From the NCBI GenBank assembly GCA_963763135.1, contig CAVXNJ010000001.1, positions 434,001 through 498,000 of the forward strand: a stretch of 64,000 nt of DNA, read 5' to 3'. The stretch comes from JANMZO01 sp963763135. Lineage in GTDB: Bacteria; Actinomycetota; Acidimicrobiia; Acidimicrobiales; JANYDT01. Position 1 is the first letter of the stretch. Every line of letters begins with the position of its first letter. A program made the position numbers and the translations under genes. The notes below the pieces were generated by a model. That model had not been told where the DNA came from. It searched no databases and saw nothing but the letters and a program-made list of their open reading frames with translations. Positions 36,756-46,014 of this stretch are shown piece after piece.

Positions 36756-39110
36756 ATGGCATCGCTTTTCCTCGGTGAATCAGTAGACCCGGCCAACCAC
36801 ACCCGCAGCGGCAAGCGAATTGAGCTTGATCCGGCGTCGTTTACCACCCACGGGGTGATCGTCGGTCAGACCGGGTCGGGCAAGACCGGTCTCGGCATGG
36901 TGCTGATCGAGGAGGCGCTACGGGCCGGGGTGCCGACCCTGCTGATCGACCCGAAGGGCGACCTTGGGAATCTGACCCTTACCTTCCCGCAACTACGCAC
37001 CGAAGATTTCGCCCCGTGGGTTGAGGGTGCTGATGCTGCGACCGTGGCCACCCAGTGGAAGGACGGGTTGGCCAGCTGGGGCCTCGACGGCTCGACGATC
37101 GCCGAGTTGAAGTCGAAGGCCGACGTCACGATCTACACGCCCGGGTCGACCGCCGGCGTGGGGCTCAACCTGATCGGCTCACTCCAGGCCCCCGCTGACG
37201 CCATCGACGACGCCGAAGCCCGCGTCGACGAAGTGAGCTCGGTGGTATCAGGTCTTCTCGGCCTGATGGGCATCGAGGCCGACCCGCTGTCGAGCCGGGA
37301 GCACATCCTGCTCACGAACCTGATCGACCGGGCCTGGGCGAGCGGCACCGACCTCGACCTCGCAGCACTCGTCGGCCAGGTGCAGCAGCCGCCGATGCGC
37401 AAACTCGGTGTGATCGACCTCGACTCGTTCTATCCGGCCAACGACCGCACCGCGCTGGCGATGAAGCTCAACGGCCTGCTCGCGTCGCCGGCGTTCGGTT
37501 CGTGGGGGGAAGGCGTCGATCTCAACATCGACACGTTGCTTCACAGTGCCGACGGTCGGCCCCGCGCTGCGATCATCACGCTCGGTCACCTGGGCGACGA
37601 GGAGCGGCAGTTCGTCATCACCCTGCTGTTGGGCCGGCTCATCACGTGGATGCGCAAGCAGCCCGGCACCTCGCAACTGCGGGCCCTGGTCTACTTCGAC
37701 GAGGTGTTCGGCTTCGTTCCGCCGACCGCGGCGCCGCCGAGCAAGAAGCCGATCCTCACGCTGTTGAAGCAGGCCCGCGCGTTCGGAGTGGGCCTGGTGC
37801 TCGCCACCCAGAACCCGGTCGACGTCGACTACAAAGCGCTTTCCAACGCGACCACGTGGGTGATCGGTCGGCTGCAGACCGAGCGCGACCGCGACCGTCT
37901 GCTCGATGGCATGCGTTCCGCGGCGGGAGGTGTCGACATCGACAAGATCGCCGCGACGATAAGCGGGCTCGCCAAGCGTGAGTTCGTCCTGCATCGTTCC
38001 GGTGTCCCGGTTCCCGATGTGTTCACGTCACGTTGGTCGCTCGCGTACCTGCGCGGCCCGCTGACGCGCGAACAGATAAGCACACTTATGGCTACGCAGA
38101 AGGCCGGAGCGGCGACTGCCGCTGCTGCAGTTGTGGCCGCGTCGGGGGCTCCGGCCGCGGCAAGTCTCAACGAGAACGAAGTCCCCGTCGCTCCACCAGT
38201 GGCCAAGGGCACGATGAGCTACTTCCTCGATCCGGCGGCCCCGTGGGGTCGCGAGGTAGCGGCCAAGGTCGCCGGCACGCAGTACGAGGCGGCGATCGTC
38301 GCCCGGGTAAACCTGCTGTTCGATGAGGAGAAAGCTGACCTTCGTGAGCAGGTCGAGTGGGAAGCCGTGGCGCTTCCCCTTTCCCGCGTGTTCGATCCGA
38401 CAACGATGATCGCGGTCGACTACGACGCTCGCGACCTTCGCACCGAGGCACCCACCGGGGCGACGTTCCTCCTGCCGGAAGCACCGCTCGCTGATGCGGC
38501 GTACTTCCGCAACGCCCAGCGAGCGCTGACCGACCATCTCGTGGCGAACAAGTCGCTCACGCTGTACCGCAACGACGCGTTGAAGCTGTGGTCGCGACTG
38601 GGCGAAACGGAAACCGACTTCCTCGCCCGCTGCGATACCGAGGCGGAGTCGAGGGCCGACGCCGAAACCGACGACCTGCGGGCAACGCTCGAGGCGAAGA
38701 AGGACCGCATCCAGATCGCGATCGACGAAGCCGAGCGCAAAGCCGACGAGATCCGCGAGAACGCAAAGGATGACAAGAAGAACGAACTGATCGCCGGCGC
38801 CGGTGCGGTGCTCGGTGCGCTGTTCGGCGGACGCAAGAGTGCCCGTTCGATCGCCCGCTCGGTTGGCTCCGCGTCGAGCCGCCGGGCCAAATCCTCCAAG
38901 GCCGCCAACCGGGCCGAGACGGCCGAGGCTCGTGTAGAGGCCAAGATGGAAGAACTGGCGGCCTTGGAAGAGCAGCTCTCCGACGAGATCTTCGAGATCG
39001 ATGCCAAGTGGAACGAGATCGGCAAAGCGATCAAGGAGGTTCCGATCTCGTTGGAACGGGCCGACGTAACCGTAAGTGAACTTGCTATTTGCTGGATACC
39101 GACGGCGTGA
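36756..39110 (+). CDS. HerA-like ATPase (DUF87 type) with C-terminal coiled coil
   Basis: 784 residues; start ATG 36756 gives MASLFLGESVDPANHTRSGK, a natural N-terminus, while the longer frame to 36492 overlaps the divergent TauE gene. Walker A GQTGSGKT at 37-44, Walker B region ALVYFDEVFGF at about 311, then an FtsK/HerA-type ring ATPase fold with LKQARAFGVGLVLATQNPVD and RLQTERDRDRLLDG (arginine finger region). About 640-760 is long coiled coil with a Gly-rich hinge (ELIAGAGAVLGALFGGRKS). Such proteins move DNA or protein at membranes or in repair; the exact role of this subfamily is not known to me. Overlaps the next gene by GTGA. Confidence 0.8.
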   Translation: MASLFLGESVDPANHTRSGKRIELDPASFTTHGVIVGQTGSGKTGLGMVLIEEALRAGVPTLLIDPKGDLGNLTLTFPQLRTEDFAPWVEGADAATVATQWKDGLASWGLDGSTIAELKSKADVTIYTPGSTAGVGLNLIGSLQAPADAIDDAEARVDEVSSVVSGLLGLMGIEADPLSSREHILLTNLIDRAWASGTDLDLAALVGQVQQPPMRKLGVIDLDSFYPANDRTALAMKLNGLLASPAFGSWGEGVDLNIDTLLHSADGRPRAAIITLGHLGDEERQFVITLLLGRLITWMRKQPGTSQLRALVYFDEVFGFVPPTAAPPSKKPILTLLKQARAFGVGLVLATQNPVDVDYKALSNATTWVIGRLQTERDRDRLLDGMRSAAGGVDIDKIAATISGLAKREFVLHRSGVPVPDVFTSRWSLAYLRGPLTREQISTLMATQKAGAATAAAAVVAASGAPAAASLNENEVPVAPPVAKGTMSYFLDPAAPWGREVAAKVAGTQYEAAIVARVNLLFDEEKADLREQVEWEAVALPLSRVFDPTTMIAVDYDARDLRTEAPTGATFLLPEAPLADAAYFRNAQRALTDHLVANKSLTLYRNDALKLWSRLGETETDFLARCDTEAESRADAETDDLRATLEAKKDRIQIAIDEAERKADEIRENAKDDKKNELIAGAGAVLGALFGGRKSARSIARSVGSASSRRAKSSKAANRAETAEARVEAKMEELAALEEQLSDEIFEIDAKWNEIGKAIKEVPISLERADVTVSELAICWIPTA

Positions 39111-40114
39111 GCGTTTCACATTCTCCGGGGCCCGAGGGGCTGAATGGCGACAGCCTGACTGACGCGCTTGTGGAGATCGCGATCGTCGACCTGGAGTCGC
39201 CACACGCGTCGGAACAGATTGACCGCGCGTGTCGAACGCTGGGGTTCTTTGCGCTCACGAACCACGGGATCAGCGAGGCTCAGCGCAACGAGCTCCTACA
39301 CACGGCGCAGGAGTTCTTCGGTCTCCCTGCGGAAGAGAAGAATCGAGTCGCGCTGAGCACCGGTGGCCCGGCGTGGCGGGGCTGGTTCCCGCTGGGCGAC
39401 GAGCTGACCTCGGGCGTGCCCGATCTTAAGGAAGGTTACTATTTCGGCCAGGAACTCCCCGTGGACCAGCGGCCGCTGCACGGTCCGAACCAGTGGCCGG
39501 CCCGTCCGACCACGCTGGCTCCGGTGGTCACGAAATGGATGCTCGACATGGAGGCCCTCGGTCAGCGGGTCCTCGCGCTCATGGCCGAAGGGCTCGGTCT
39601 CGCGCCGACGTTCTTCGCCGACGAACTCACCGCCTCACCCACTCCGCTGTTCCGCATCTTCCGCTACCCACCGCATCCCGACGGCGCGGCTGATCGCTGG
39701 GGCGTCGCGGAGCACAGCGACTACGGGCTGCTCACGCTGCTTGCGCACGATGGCACGCCCGGGTTGGAGGTCCACGTCGGCGATCGGTGGATCGCGGCAC
39801 CCCACGATCCGGACCTGATCATCTGCAACCTCGGCGACATGCTCGACCGTCTCACCGGTGGCCGGTACCGCTCCACCCCTCACCGGGTGAGGAATCACGC
39901 GGGCCACGACCGTTACTCGTTCCCGTTCTTTCTCGATCCGAGCTGGAGCGCAGTCGTACGTCCACTTACCTTTTCCGACACTTGGGAAGTCCCCCACGAT
40001 GCACACGCGCGTTGGGACCGGGCCAACCTTCGCAACGTCGACACCACCTACGGCGAGTGGCTCACCGCGAAGGTGTCGAAGGTGTTCCCATCGCTGGCCG
40101 ATCAGGTTCTGTAG
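39107..40114 (+). CDS. Isopenicillin N synthase-like 2-oxoglutarate/Fe(II) oxygenase
   Basis: 335 residues from GTG 39107, which overlaps the HerA stop (GTGA). N-terminal DIOX region: IAIVDLESPHASEQIDRACR, LGFFALTNHGIS, AQEFFGLPAEEK. Iron ligands are His and Asp of AEHSDYGLLTLL (about 203-205) and His of STPHRV (about 259); the 2-oxoglutarate Arg/Ser pair is RYSFPFF (about 269). All catalytic residues are present. These enzymes hydroxylate or desaturate small molecules; substrate unknown. Coupling with a HerA ATPase is unusual. Confidence 0.8.
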   Translation: MSVSHSPGPEGLNGDSLTDALVEIAIVDLESPHASEQIDRACRTLGFFALTNHGISEAQRNELLHTAQEFFGLPAEEKNRVALSTGGPAWRGWFPLGDELTSGVPDLKEGYYFGQELPVDQRPLHGPNQWPARPTTLAPVVTKWMLDMEALGQRVLALMAEGLGLAPTFFADELTASPTPLFRIFRYPPHPDGAADRWGVAEHSDYGLLTLLAHDGTPGLEVHVGDRWIAAPHDPDLIICNLGDMLDRLTGGRYRSTPHRVRNHAGHDRYSFPFFLDPSWSAVVRPLTFSDTWEVPHDAHARWDRANLRNVDTTYGEWLTAKVSKVFPSLADQVL

Positions 40115-40203
40115 TTACCGCACGTGCTGGGGCCGCTTCGGGGGAACCGCCGTCGGCGAATCACCGGGCGACCATCCGACACGCCGGCGCAGGAAACCTC
40201 AAG

Positions 40204-40833
40204 TCAGCTCAAGAGGAAGTACGTGTCGGGTCGATCGCCGAAACCGTCCACGAGGAGGCGCACGTTTCCGACCGCTTCCTGGGCGACGGTCAGGCAGTGG
40301 GTTCCCGTTAACGCCGCACCCTTCGCTACCTCGGCGGTCACGTCGAAGTCGGTGCCGTAGCCCCCGCCACAACCCGTGGTGGATGCGTACTTCTGTCCGT
40401 TCGTATCAATTCCTCCCCAAACGTGACCGGTCGTCCCACTCTCGTCGGGTCCGGCGAAGACCACCTCCACCACGATCCGCATGAAGGTGAACCCGACATC
40501 AGGAGCAACCGCATACTCCGAAATTGATTCGGGAGAGACATTTCGTTCGACCTGAAGGACCCGAACACGAAAGCGGTGACCAATCGGTCCGGCCTCGATC
40601 GCCGTGCCTAGCGGCACCGGCCGGAGAGCCGATCCAAGTGCCGGCAGGGACCAAACGAGCCGCTTCTTCGCGTTTCGCGCACAGACGACGGTCACGTCGG
40701 ACTTGGTGGCGCTCACCGATCCCGATTTGGTGCAAGCCGCACCCAGTACTGGTCGTTTCGGTGCGGCCTGGGCCGAAGATGCAAATGTTCCGACGGCAAC
40801 GGCCACTGCCAACGTGCACAGAAGTGGTTTCAT
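40204..40833 (-). CDS. Secreted DUF4352-like protein
   Basis: 209 residues from ATG 40833 with GGGAGGA six bases upstream. Signal peptide 1-23 (MKPLLCTLAVAVAVGTFASSAQA). Short cysteine pair (ACTKSGS, VCARNAKK) like the YHS/host-lectin repeats of actinobacteria, then a beta-sandwich from about 70: IGHRFRVRVLQVERNV, GFTFMRIVVEVVFAG, and GNVRLLVDGFGDRPDTYFLL. The second half fits the DUF4352/telomeric-repeat-like Ig fold of secreted proteins. Function unknown; single gene. Confidence 0.65.
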   Translation of the reverse strand: MKPLLCTLAVAVAVGTFASSAQAAPKRPVLGAACTKSGSVSATKSDVTVVCARNAKKRLVWSLPALGSALRPVPLGTAIEAGPIGHRFRVRVLQVERNVSPESISEYAVAPDVGFTFMRIVVEVVFAGPDESGTTGHVWGGIDTNGQKYASTTGCGGGYGTDFDVTAEVAKGAALTGTHCLTVAQEAVGNVRLLVDGFGDRPDTYFLLS

Positions 40834-40993
40834 TCGATTCCTCCCGGTTGGGCCGCTCAAAAGCGTCTTGGTGATCTGACCACATCGAGCCCCGCCTGCC
40901 AAGTGGAACATTCTTGACGGCGGCAAATCAGACGCAAGATCGGACCAGGCGAACAGTGGTTCGCGGGGCGCACTGCCTCCCAACGAACACTCG

Positions 40994-41764
40994 TCAGAAC
41001 GGCGCCCGGCCGCGGAGCTGCTTCAGTCGGGATGCGAGGCGCGGGGTCGACAGCCCGACCGCAGCATGCGCGACCGGCGAAGGTGATGCATCGCTGCGCC
41101 GCTCCGCGTACATGCACCACTGGTCGTGGAACTCCCCCATGAAGCCGCCGCGAGATTCGTAGATCCGAAACAGGTCGGTAACCATGTCGAGGATCTCGCC
41201 CTCGCGAAACACCGTGCGGTTGCGATCGGTCGACAGAACGTTCGGAGGACTGCGGAACCACGAGCAGAACAACTTCCCACCGGGCCGAAGAACCCGGGCG
41301 ATCTCGGTGAGGTAACGGCGACTCACTTCCGCGGTACCGAAGTGCGTGAACACGGATCCGGTGATGACCCCGTTGAAGCTCGCATCGGGAAACGGCAGCA
41401 CCACCGATTCCGGGAGCATCGATCCCTCCGGGTTGTACATCTCGTTGTACACGTCGAGGAACACGAACTCCGAGCCCGCGACCCGCGGCGCCAGCTCCGC
41501 CGTGCAGAACGTGACGCTCTCTTTCACCGGGTCGACACCGACATAGCGGTTGAGCCCCTGACCCAGCAGGCCGAAGAGTTGGCGCCCGTTTCCACAGCCG
41601 ATGTCGAGTACGTCGGAACCCGGGAACGTGAGGCCGCGCGCCGACAGTTCGATGCCTTCATCGACGCTGGCCGCCAAGGATTCCTGCACCGGCGGAAGGT
41701 GACCGTGCGTGGCCCGGCCGTAAACGGTCTCCCAGTCAATGTTGGGATCATTCGGCTTCAGCAC
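40994..41764 (-). CDS. Class I SAM-dependent methyltransferase
   Basis: 256 residues from GTG 41764. Motif I DVLDIGCGNGRQLFGL, motif II-like YVGVDPVKES, and motif post-I/III VLPFPDASFNGVITGSVFTH with YLTEIARVLRPGGKLFCSWF. Closest in pattern to methyltransferases acting on small molecules or sugars (methyltransf_11/25). The C-terminal 40 residues are basic. Target unknown; the gene stands alone, divergent from the nucleoside hydrolase. Confidence 0.8.
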   Translation of the reverse strand: MLKPNDPNIDWETVYGRATHGHLPPVQESLAASVDEGIELSARGLTFPGSDVLDIGCGNGRQLFGLLGQGLNRYVGVDPVKESVTFCTAELAPRVAGSEFVFLDVYNEMYNPEGSMLPESVVLPFPDASFNGVITGSVFTHFGTAEVSRRYLTEIARVLRPGGKLFCSWFRSPPNVLSTDRNRTVFREGEILDMVTDLFRIYESRGGFMGEFHDQWCMYAERRSDASPSPVAHAAVGLSTPRLASRLKQLRGRAPF

Positions 41765-41842
41765 CGGTCGAACCTATCATCGGGTCGCGAGTGTGCGGTC
41801 CGGGCTCGCACGGTTGTGCGTGTTCGCCGCTACGGTGGAACC

Positions 41843-42866
41843 GTGACCGCAACAACTTCCGAACCACGCGAGCCCGCCACCGAGCCGATCGAGTTGTGGA
41901 TCGACTGCGATCCCGGTCACGACGATGTCGTGGCCATTCTGATCGCATCGCGCTTCGCCACGATCGTCGGGATCTCGACGGTCGCCGGCAACGCCCCGCT
42001 CAGCGCGACGACCCAGAACGCACTCATCACCACCCAGATCTTTGATCTCGACGTACCAGTATTTGCCGGATCCGACCGTCCACTGGTGCGTCAGCCGGTC
42101 TTTCGCCGCGAACATTCACGGAGCGTCGGGGTTGGCCGGCCCGGTGCTTCCGGAACTCACCCGGGAAGCATCACCGGAGCACGGGGTCTTCGCCCTTCTC
42201 CGCGCATCGCACGAGCATCGGGGCATGTGGCTCGTCCCAACCGGTCCACTCACGAACATTGCACTCGCGTTGCGCCTCGATCCCACGCTCGTCGAACGCA
42301 TCAGCGGCATATCGCTCATGGGCGGAGGACCGACGTTCGGCAACACCACGCCGTGGGCCGAGTTCAACATCTGGGCCGACCCCGAAGCCGCGGCCATCGT
42401 GTTCGGGTGCGGAGCCGACGTGATCATGTGCGGACTCAACGTCACCCACGAAGTCCTCGTCAGCATCGACGATGCCGAAGCGACCAGATCAGTCGGCGGG
42501 GAACGGGCCGAGTTTCTCGCCGATGTCCTCACGCACTTCGCCACCGCCTACAAGGACGTGTTCTTCACCGACGCCCTCGGTCCTCTGCACGACCCTTGCG
42601 CCGTGCTTGCGCTCACCCATCCTGAGCTGTTCACGCTGGAGCGACTGTTCGTGGAAGTGGAGCTTCACGGCGACGCCACGCGCGGTATGACCGTCGTGGA
42701 CCAGCGCCGGGTCAGAACCGGGGAACCGCCGAATGCCTCGGTCGCCATGGCCGTGCGGGGTAACGCCGCAAAGCAGCTGATCGTGTCGACACTCCAGGAC
42801 CTGGCCCGGCCCGACGCGGCGCCTCAGGCGACCGCTCCGGCCGAACTACGCGCCGTCACGAACTGA
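41843..42866 (+). CDS. Inosine-uridine nucleoside hydrolase family, split by frame change
   Basis: GTG 41843 begins a frame with IELWIDCDPGHDDVVAILIA (DxDxxxDD calcium site), VGISTVAGNAPL and VPVFAGSDRPLVRQPV, then loses sense. A second frame continues FAANIHGASGLAGPVLPEL, GMWLVPTGPLTNIALALRLD, GISLMGGG, AEFNIWADPEAA (second Asp/Asn site), ALGPLHDPCAVLAL and ends at 42866. An extra T in the TTT at 42101-42103 accounts for the switch. About 340 residues when joined, all metal-binding residues present. Hydrolyses N-ribosides (purine/pyrimidine salvage). TACGGT six bases before GTG hints at a leaderless start. Confidence 0.8.
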
Positions 42867-42886
42867 GCTGACTTCGGCCGGACGTC

Positions 42887-43102
42887 GCTGCTCCGGAGTC
42901 ACAAACTCGCTCCCAGACGCACAAATCGACTCCGGAGCAGCAAAACCGCAGCGACCACCACTCCGGAGTCACAAACTCGCTCCCAGACGAACGATCCGAC
43001 TCCGGAGCAGCAAACCGCAGCGACCACCCGCCACTCCGGAGTCACAAACTCGCTCCCAGACGAACGATCCGACTCCGGAGCAGCAAACCGCAGCGACCAC
43101 CC
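42887..43102. repeat. Three tandem hairpin units between convergent genes
   Basis: Three copies, about 70-73 bp apart, each with a perfect 10-bp inverted repeat CTCCGGAGTC ... GACTCCGGAG around a 27-base loop beginning ACAAACTCGCTCCCAGACG. Arms: 42891-42900/42928-42937, 42961-42970/42998-43007, 43034-43043/43071-43080. In copy one the stem extends to 14 bp (GCTGCTCCGGAGTC). Spacers share CAGCAAA(A)CCGCAGCGACCAC. Lies between the nucleoside hydrolase (+) and ABC permease (-) ends, so it could terminate both, but the repetition goes beyond what a terminator needs. Confidence 0.85.
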
Positions 43103-43114
43103 AGGGGCGTACTA

Positions 43115-43951
43115 CTACGGCGTGAGCTTCTTCAGGCCGCGGTCGGCGAAGAGTGTGAGCGCCGCACCGAGGCCGACGATGGCGAGGAGGCCCGGCCACG
43201 TGTCGTGCCACGTCACCTGACCGAGGAAGCCCTGGCGTCCGAGTCGCAGAATGTTCGTGGCCGGATTGACCCGGGCGAAGCTGTGGAGCCAGCCACTGAG
43301 CCCGCTCATCGGAACCTGGGTCGCCGACAGGAACACGAGCACGAACACCCCGAGTTGCATCAACGGAGCCGCGGCCATCGACTTGAAGCGGTAGGCCAGA
43401 CCCATACCCCACATCGATCCGAGGACTGCGGTACCGACCGTAGCGATAAGTAGACATACGATTCCGCCGAGTGCTCCGCCGGGGATGCTCATCCCGCCGA
43501 CGAGTCCGATGATCATCACGAAGACGAACGGAAACAGGGCGCGCACCGCGGCGGTAAGCACGCTCGCAAGCAACAGCGCGCGACGGTGGAGCGGAGCGGC
43601 AAGCAGCCGGTCGATGATCCCGGTCTCGAAGTCGCGGATCGCGGTGAACGCGAGGAACACGCCGCTGAACGCCGCACCCTGCATGGCGTTGATCGGCACG
43701 AACCAGTTGAGCGCGTTCAGATTCGGGTAGTACTGACGGATCGCCGCACCGTAGAGCGACGAGAACGCAATGGTCCCGAAGATCGGAAAGATCAACGATG
43801 GAATCAGCGCTGACGGAAGCCGGAAGATGCCGACGAGGTTGCGCCGCACGAGCGCCCACGAGGTGGCGAACAGCTCGCCTCCGGGGGCCGCCGCCTGCGT
43901 GTGGAGTACATCACTTGATCGGGCGGTGACGGTCGGGTCGATGACGCTCAT
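43115..43951 (-). CDS. ABC-2 type transporter permease (DrrB-like)
   Basis: 278 residues from ATG 43951 (ATGA overlap with the upstream permease). Six spans; LVRRNLVGIFRLPSALIPSL start, IRDFETGIIDRLLAAPLHRR (the conserved cytoplasmic ABC-2 motif), and VPMSGLSGWLHSFARVNPAT near the end. Second permease of a three-gene exporter with the ATPase at 44787. Carries TAAGTAGACATA at 43447, coding for the hydrophobic VCLLIA. Confidence 0.85.
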   Translation of the reverse strand: MSVIDPTVTARSSDVLHTQAAAPGGELFATSWALVRRNLVGIFRLPSALIPSLIFPIFGTIAFSSLYGAAIRQYYPNLNALNWFVPINAMQGAAFSGVFLAFTAIRDFETGIIDRLLAAPLHRRALLLASVLTAAVRALFPFVFVMIIGLVGGMSIPGGALGGIVCLLIATVGTAVLGSMWGMGLAYRFKSMAAAPLMQLGVFVLVFLSATQVPMSGLSGWLHSFARVNPATNILRLGRQGFLGQVTWHDTWPGLLAIVGLGAALTLFADRGLKKLTP

Positions 43952-44790
43952 TGCGCCTCCAGTCGCTTCTGTAGAGCACGGGCAGCAAGGGCGAACGTGA
44001 CGATCGCGAACGCAAGCGGGATGAGGATGGCCTTCAATGCGGCCGACGACGACCATCCGTTGATTATCAGCACGCGTAGTCCTTCGACGACGGGCGAAAT
44101 GGGGTTGTATCCGGCGATCGTCTTGAACACGCCCCGCATGGTCTCGCGGGGAAAGAAGGCAGAGGAAGCGAACAGCAGCACGAAGACAATTGGGAAACTG
44201 CTCTGCACCACTTCCGCCGAACCGGTCTTGATGGCGATCGCGCTAAGCAAGCCGCCAAAGGCCAGCGCCAGCAACCCCGATGAGATGATCAGCACTGCGA
44301 ACGCACCGAACCCTCCGGCCAGTCGAGCGCCGAAGGCCATCAACAACAAGGTGAAGATCGTGCCCTGGGCGATGCCGATCACTGTGCTCCCCGCGAGGCG
44401 TGCAACGATGATCGCAATCCGGCTCGCCGGCGCGGCGATCAGACGCTCGAAGAAGCCCTGCTCGATGTCGGTGGCGAGATCGGTCGCTCCTGATACGCAG
44501 CCGAACATCACGCCCTGGACCACCGTCGCGGCGAGCGTGAACGTCAGGAACGAATCAAGCTTGGGGTAGCCACTGGCCCGCAGCAGCGGGAGCGACTTGT
44601 TGAAGCTCGCCGTGTTGATGGCCACGAAGAACAACGGAAAGATGATCGATGGGATCATCAGCGGAAGCTGACGCATCGAACCGTTGATGGCCCGTTTGGC
44701 GAGTGCCACGAACTGCGGAATCGGCTTGGGATCGAGATGATCGGCGGCATTGCCGGTCAACGCGATCGAATTCGGTGTGGTTGCACTCAT
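43948..44790 (-). CDS. ABC-2 type transporter permease (DrrB-like)
   Basis: 280 residues, six spans. LPLMIPSIIFPLFFVAINTA, DLATDIEQGFFERLIAAPAS (ABC-2 motif) and YNPISPVVEGLRVLIINGW. Its start overlaps the ATPase stop by four bases and its end overlaps the next permease, giving a tightly coupled exporter. Probably forms a heterodimer with that permease. Substrate unknown: the family exports drugs, lipids or glycolipids. Confidence 0.85.
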   Translation of the reverse strand: MSATTPNSIALTGNAADHLDPKPIPQFVALAKRAINGSMRQLPLMIPSIIFPLFFVAINTASFNKSLPLLRASGYPKLDSFLTFTLAATVVQGVMFGCVSGATDLATDIEQGFFERLIAAPASRIAIIVARLAGSTVIGIAQGTIFTLLLMAFGARLAGGFGAFAVLIISSGLLALAFGGLLSAIAIKTGSAEVVQSSFPIVFVLLFASSAFFPRETMRGVFKTIAGYNPISPVVEGLRVLIINGWSSSAALKAILIPLAFAIVTFALAARALQKRLEAQ

Positions 44791-45833
44791 GCGTCGGCCT
44801 CCTTTGCCTTGCCGCGTTTGCCGCGTCGGGGCTTCCCGCCGGGTTTGCCCGGCGCTCCCGATGCGCCACCTTCAGCGCCCGACGCGTCGCTACCCGCGCC
44901 TTCGAGTCGGTGACCGGTTGCTTCGGCGAAGACGTCGTCGAGGCTCGGGGCGCTCAGGTGAAGCTGGAGCAGGGGAATGCCGGCTTCATCGAGCGCCCGG
45001 ACCACGTCGGCCACGGCACCGGCACCGCCGCGCAGGCCAACGCCGAGCTGACCTTCTGCTCCGGGGCGTGACTCGCCAAACGACGCAAGCACTCCGCGGG
45101 CCGCTTCCTCCTGCGCGTGCGGCACTTCGACGAAGACCGTCGGTGAACCGACCGCATCTTTCAACGCCTTGGGGTCGCCTTCGCGCACGATGCGACCACC
45201 GTCGATGATCGCGATGCGGTCGGCCAACTGGTCAGCTTCTTCGAGGTACTGGGTCGTGAGCAGAACCGTCGTGCCCTCGCTGTTGAGGCGCTTGACTTCC
45301 TCCCAAAGCGAAAGACGGCTCATCGGGTCGAGGCCGGTCGTCGGCTCATCGAGGAACAGCACACTCGGCGAGTGCACGAGCGACAGGGCGAGGTCGAGAC
45401 GGCGACGCATACCGCCCGAGTAGGTACCGACCCGGCGATCCTTCGCCGCGACGAGTCCGACCCGCTCAAGCAGTTCATCGGAGCGGACTTTGCCCTTGCT
45501 GGCCGCCAGGCCGTAGAGCACGCACTGAAGGGCGAGCAGTTCGCTTCCGGTCATGAGCGGATCGATGGCGGCATCTTGCAGGGCGACACCGATGCGCTTG
45601 CGGACCTCATCGGCCTGGCTCGTGACGTCGAAACCGGCCACTCGCGCCTTGCCCGATGTGGGCTTCAACAACGTCGTAAGCATACGTACGGTTGTGGATT
45701 TTCCGGCGCCGTTGGGACCGAGGAAGCCGAAGACTTCGCCCTGACGGACCTGAAGATCGACGCCGCGGACCGCTTCGATGTCGCCGAACTTTCGAACCAG
45801 AGCTTCGGCGACGATGGGGTGTGAGTCATTCAT
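44787..45833 (-). CDS. ABC transporter ATPase, daunorubicin-resistance (DrrA) type
   Basis: 348 residues from ATG 45833. Walker A GPNGAGKST, Q-loop in GVALQDAAIDPLMTG, signature YSGGMRRRLDLA, Walker B VLFLDEPTTGLDP and the H-loop position replaced by Gln in LLTTQYLEEAD, as usual in DrrA. C-terminal domain LSAPSLDDVFAEATGHRLEG, then a Gly/Ser/Lys tail (GKPRRGKRGKAKEADA). TACTTT eight bases before ATG suggests a leaderless transcript. Powers the two permeases downstream. Confidence 0.85.
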   Translation of the reverse strand: MNDSHPIVAEALVRKFGDIEAVRGVDLQVRQGEVFGFLGPNGAGKSTTVRMLTTLLKPTSGKARVAGFDVTSQADEVRKRIGVALQDAAIDPLMTGSELLALQCVLYGLAASKGKVRSDELLERVGLVAAKDRRVGTYSGGMRRRLDLALSLVHSPSVLFLDEPTTGLDPMSRLSLWEEVKRLNSEGTTVLLTTQYLEEADQLADRIAIIDGGRIVREGDPKALKDAVGSPTVFVEVPHAQEEAARGVLASFGESRPGAEGQLGVGLRGGAGAVADVVRALDEAGIPLLQLHLSAPSLDDVFAEATGHRLEGAGSDASGAEGGASGAPGKPGGKPRRGKRGKAKEADA

Positions 45834-45948
45834 TGGGGAACAAAGTAGTCGCACACCAATCGTTAGTGAACCGTGTTATGGCATGCGTCGGCCCTGTCGC
45901 CGCAGCCCGGTGGCCATCGCGATCCTGTCGCACTGTGCAGCGGGCAAG

Positions 45949-46014
45949 GCCCTACTGCGCGGTGAGCAACGCCCTACTGCGCAGCGAGCAACGCCCTACT
46001 GCGCAGCGAGAAGG
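45949..46014. repeat. 22-bp tandem repeat covering the MoxR-VWA stop codon
   Basis: Three head-to-tail copies of a unit starting GCCCTACTGCGC (45949-45970, 45971-45992, 45993-46014), differing at one to four bases. The last copy contains the TAG stop (45996-45998) and the codons for the final LAAQ of the upstream gene, so the gene end has been duplicated twice. Confidence 0.8.

Noticed and set aside
42887..43102. CRISPR array or integron attC sites
   Set aside because: Intervening sequence is as conserved as the repeats and no cas gene is near; no GTTRRRY core and no integrase.
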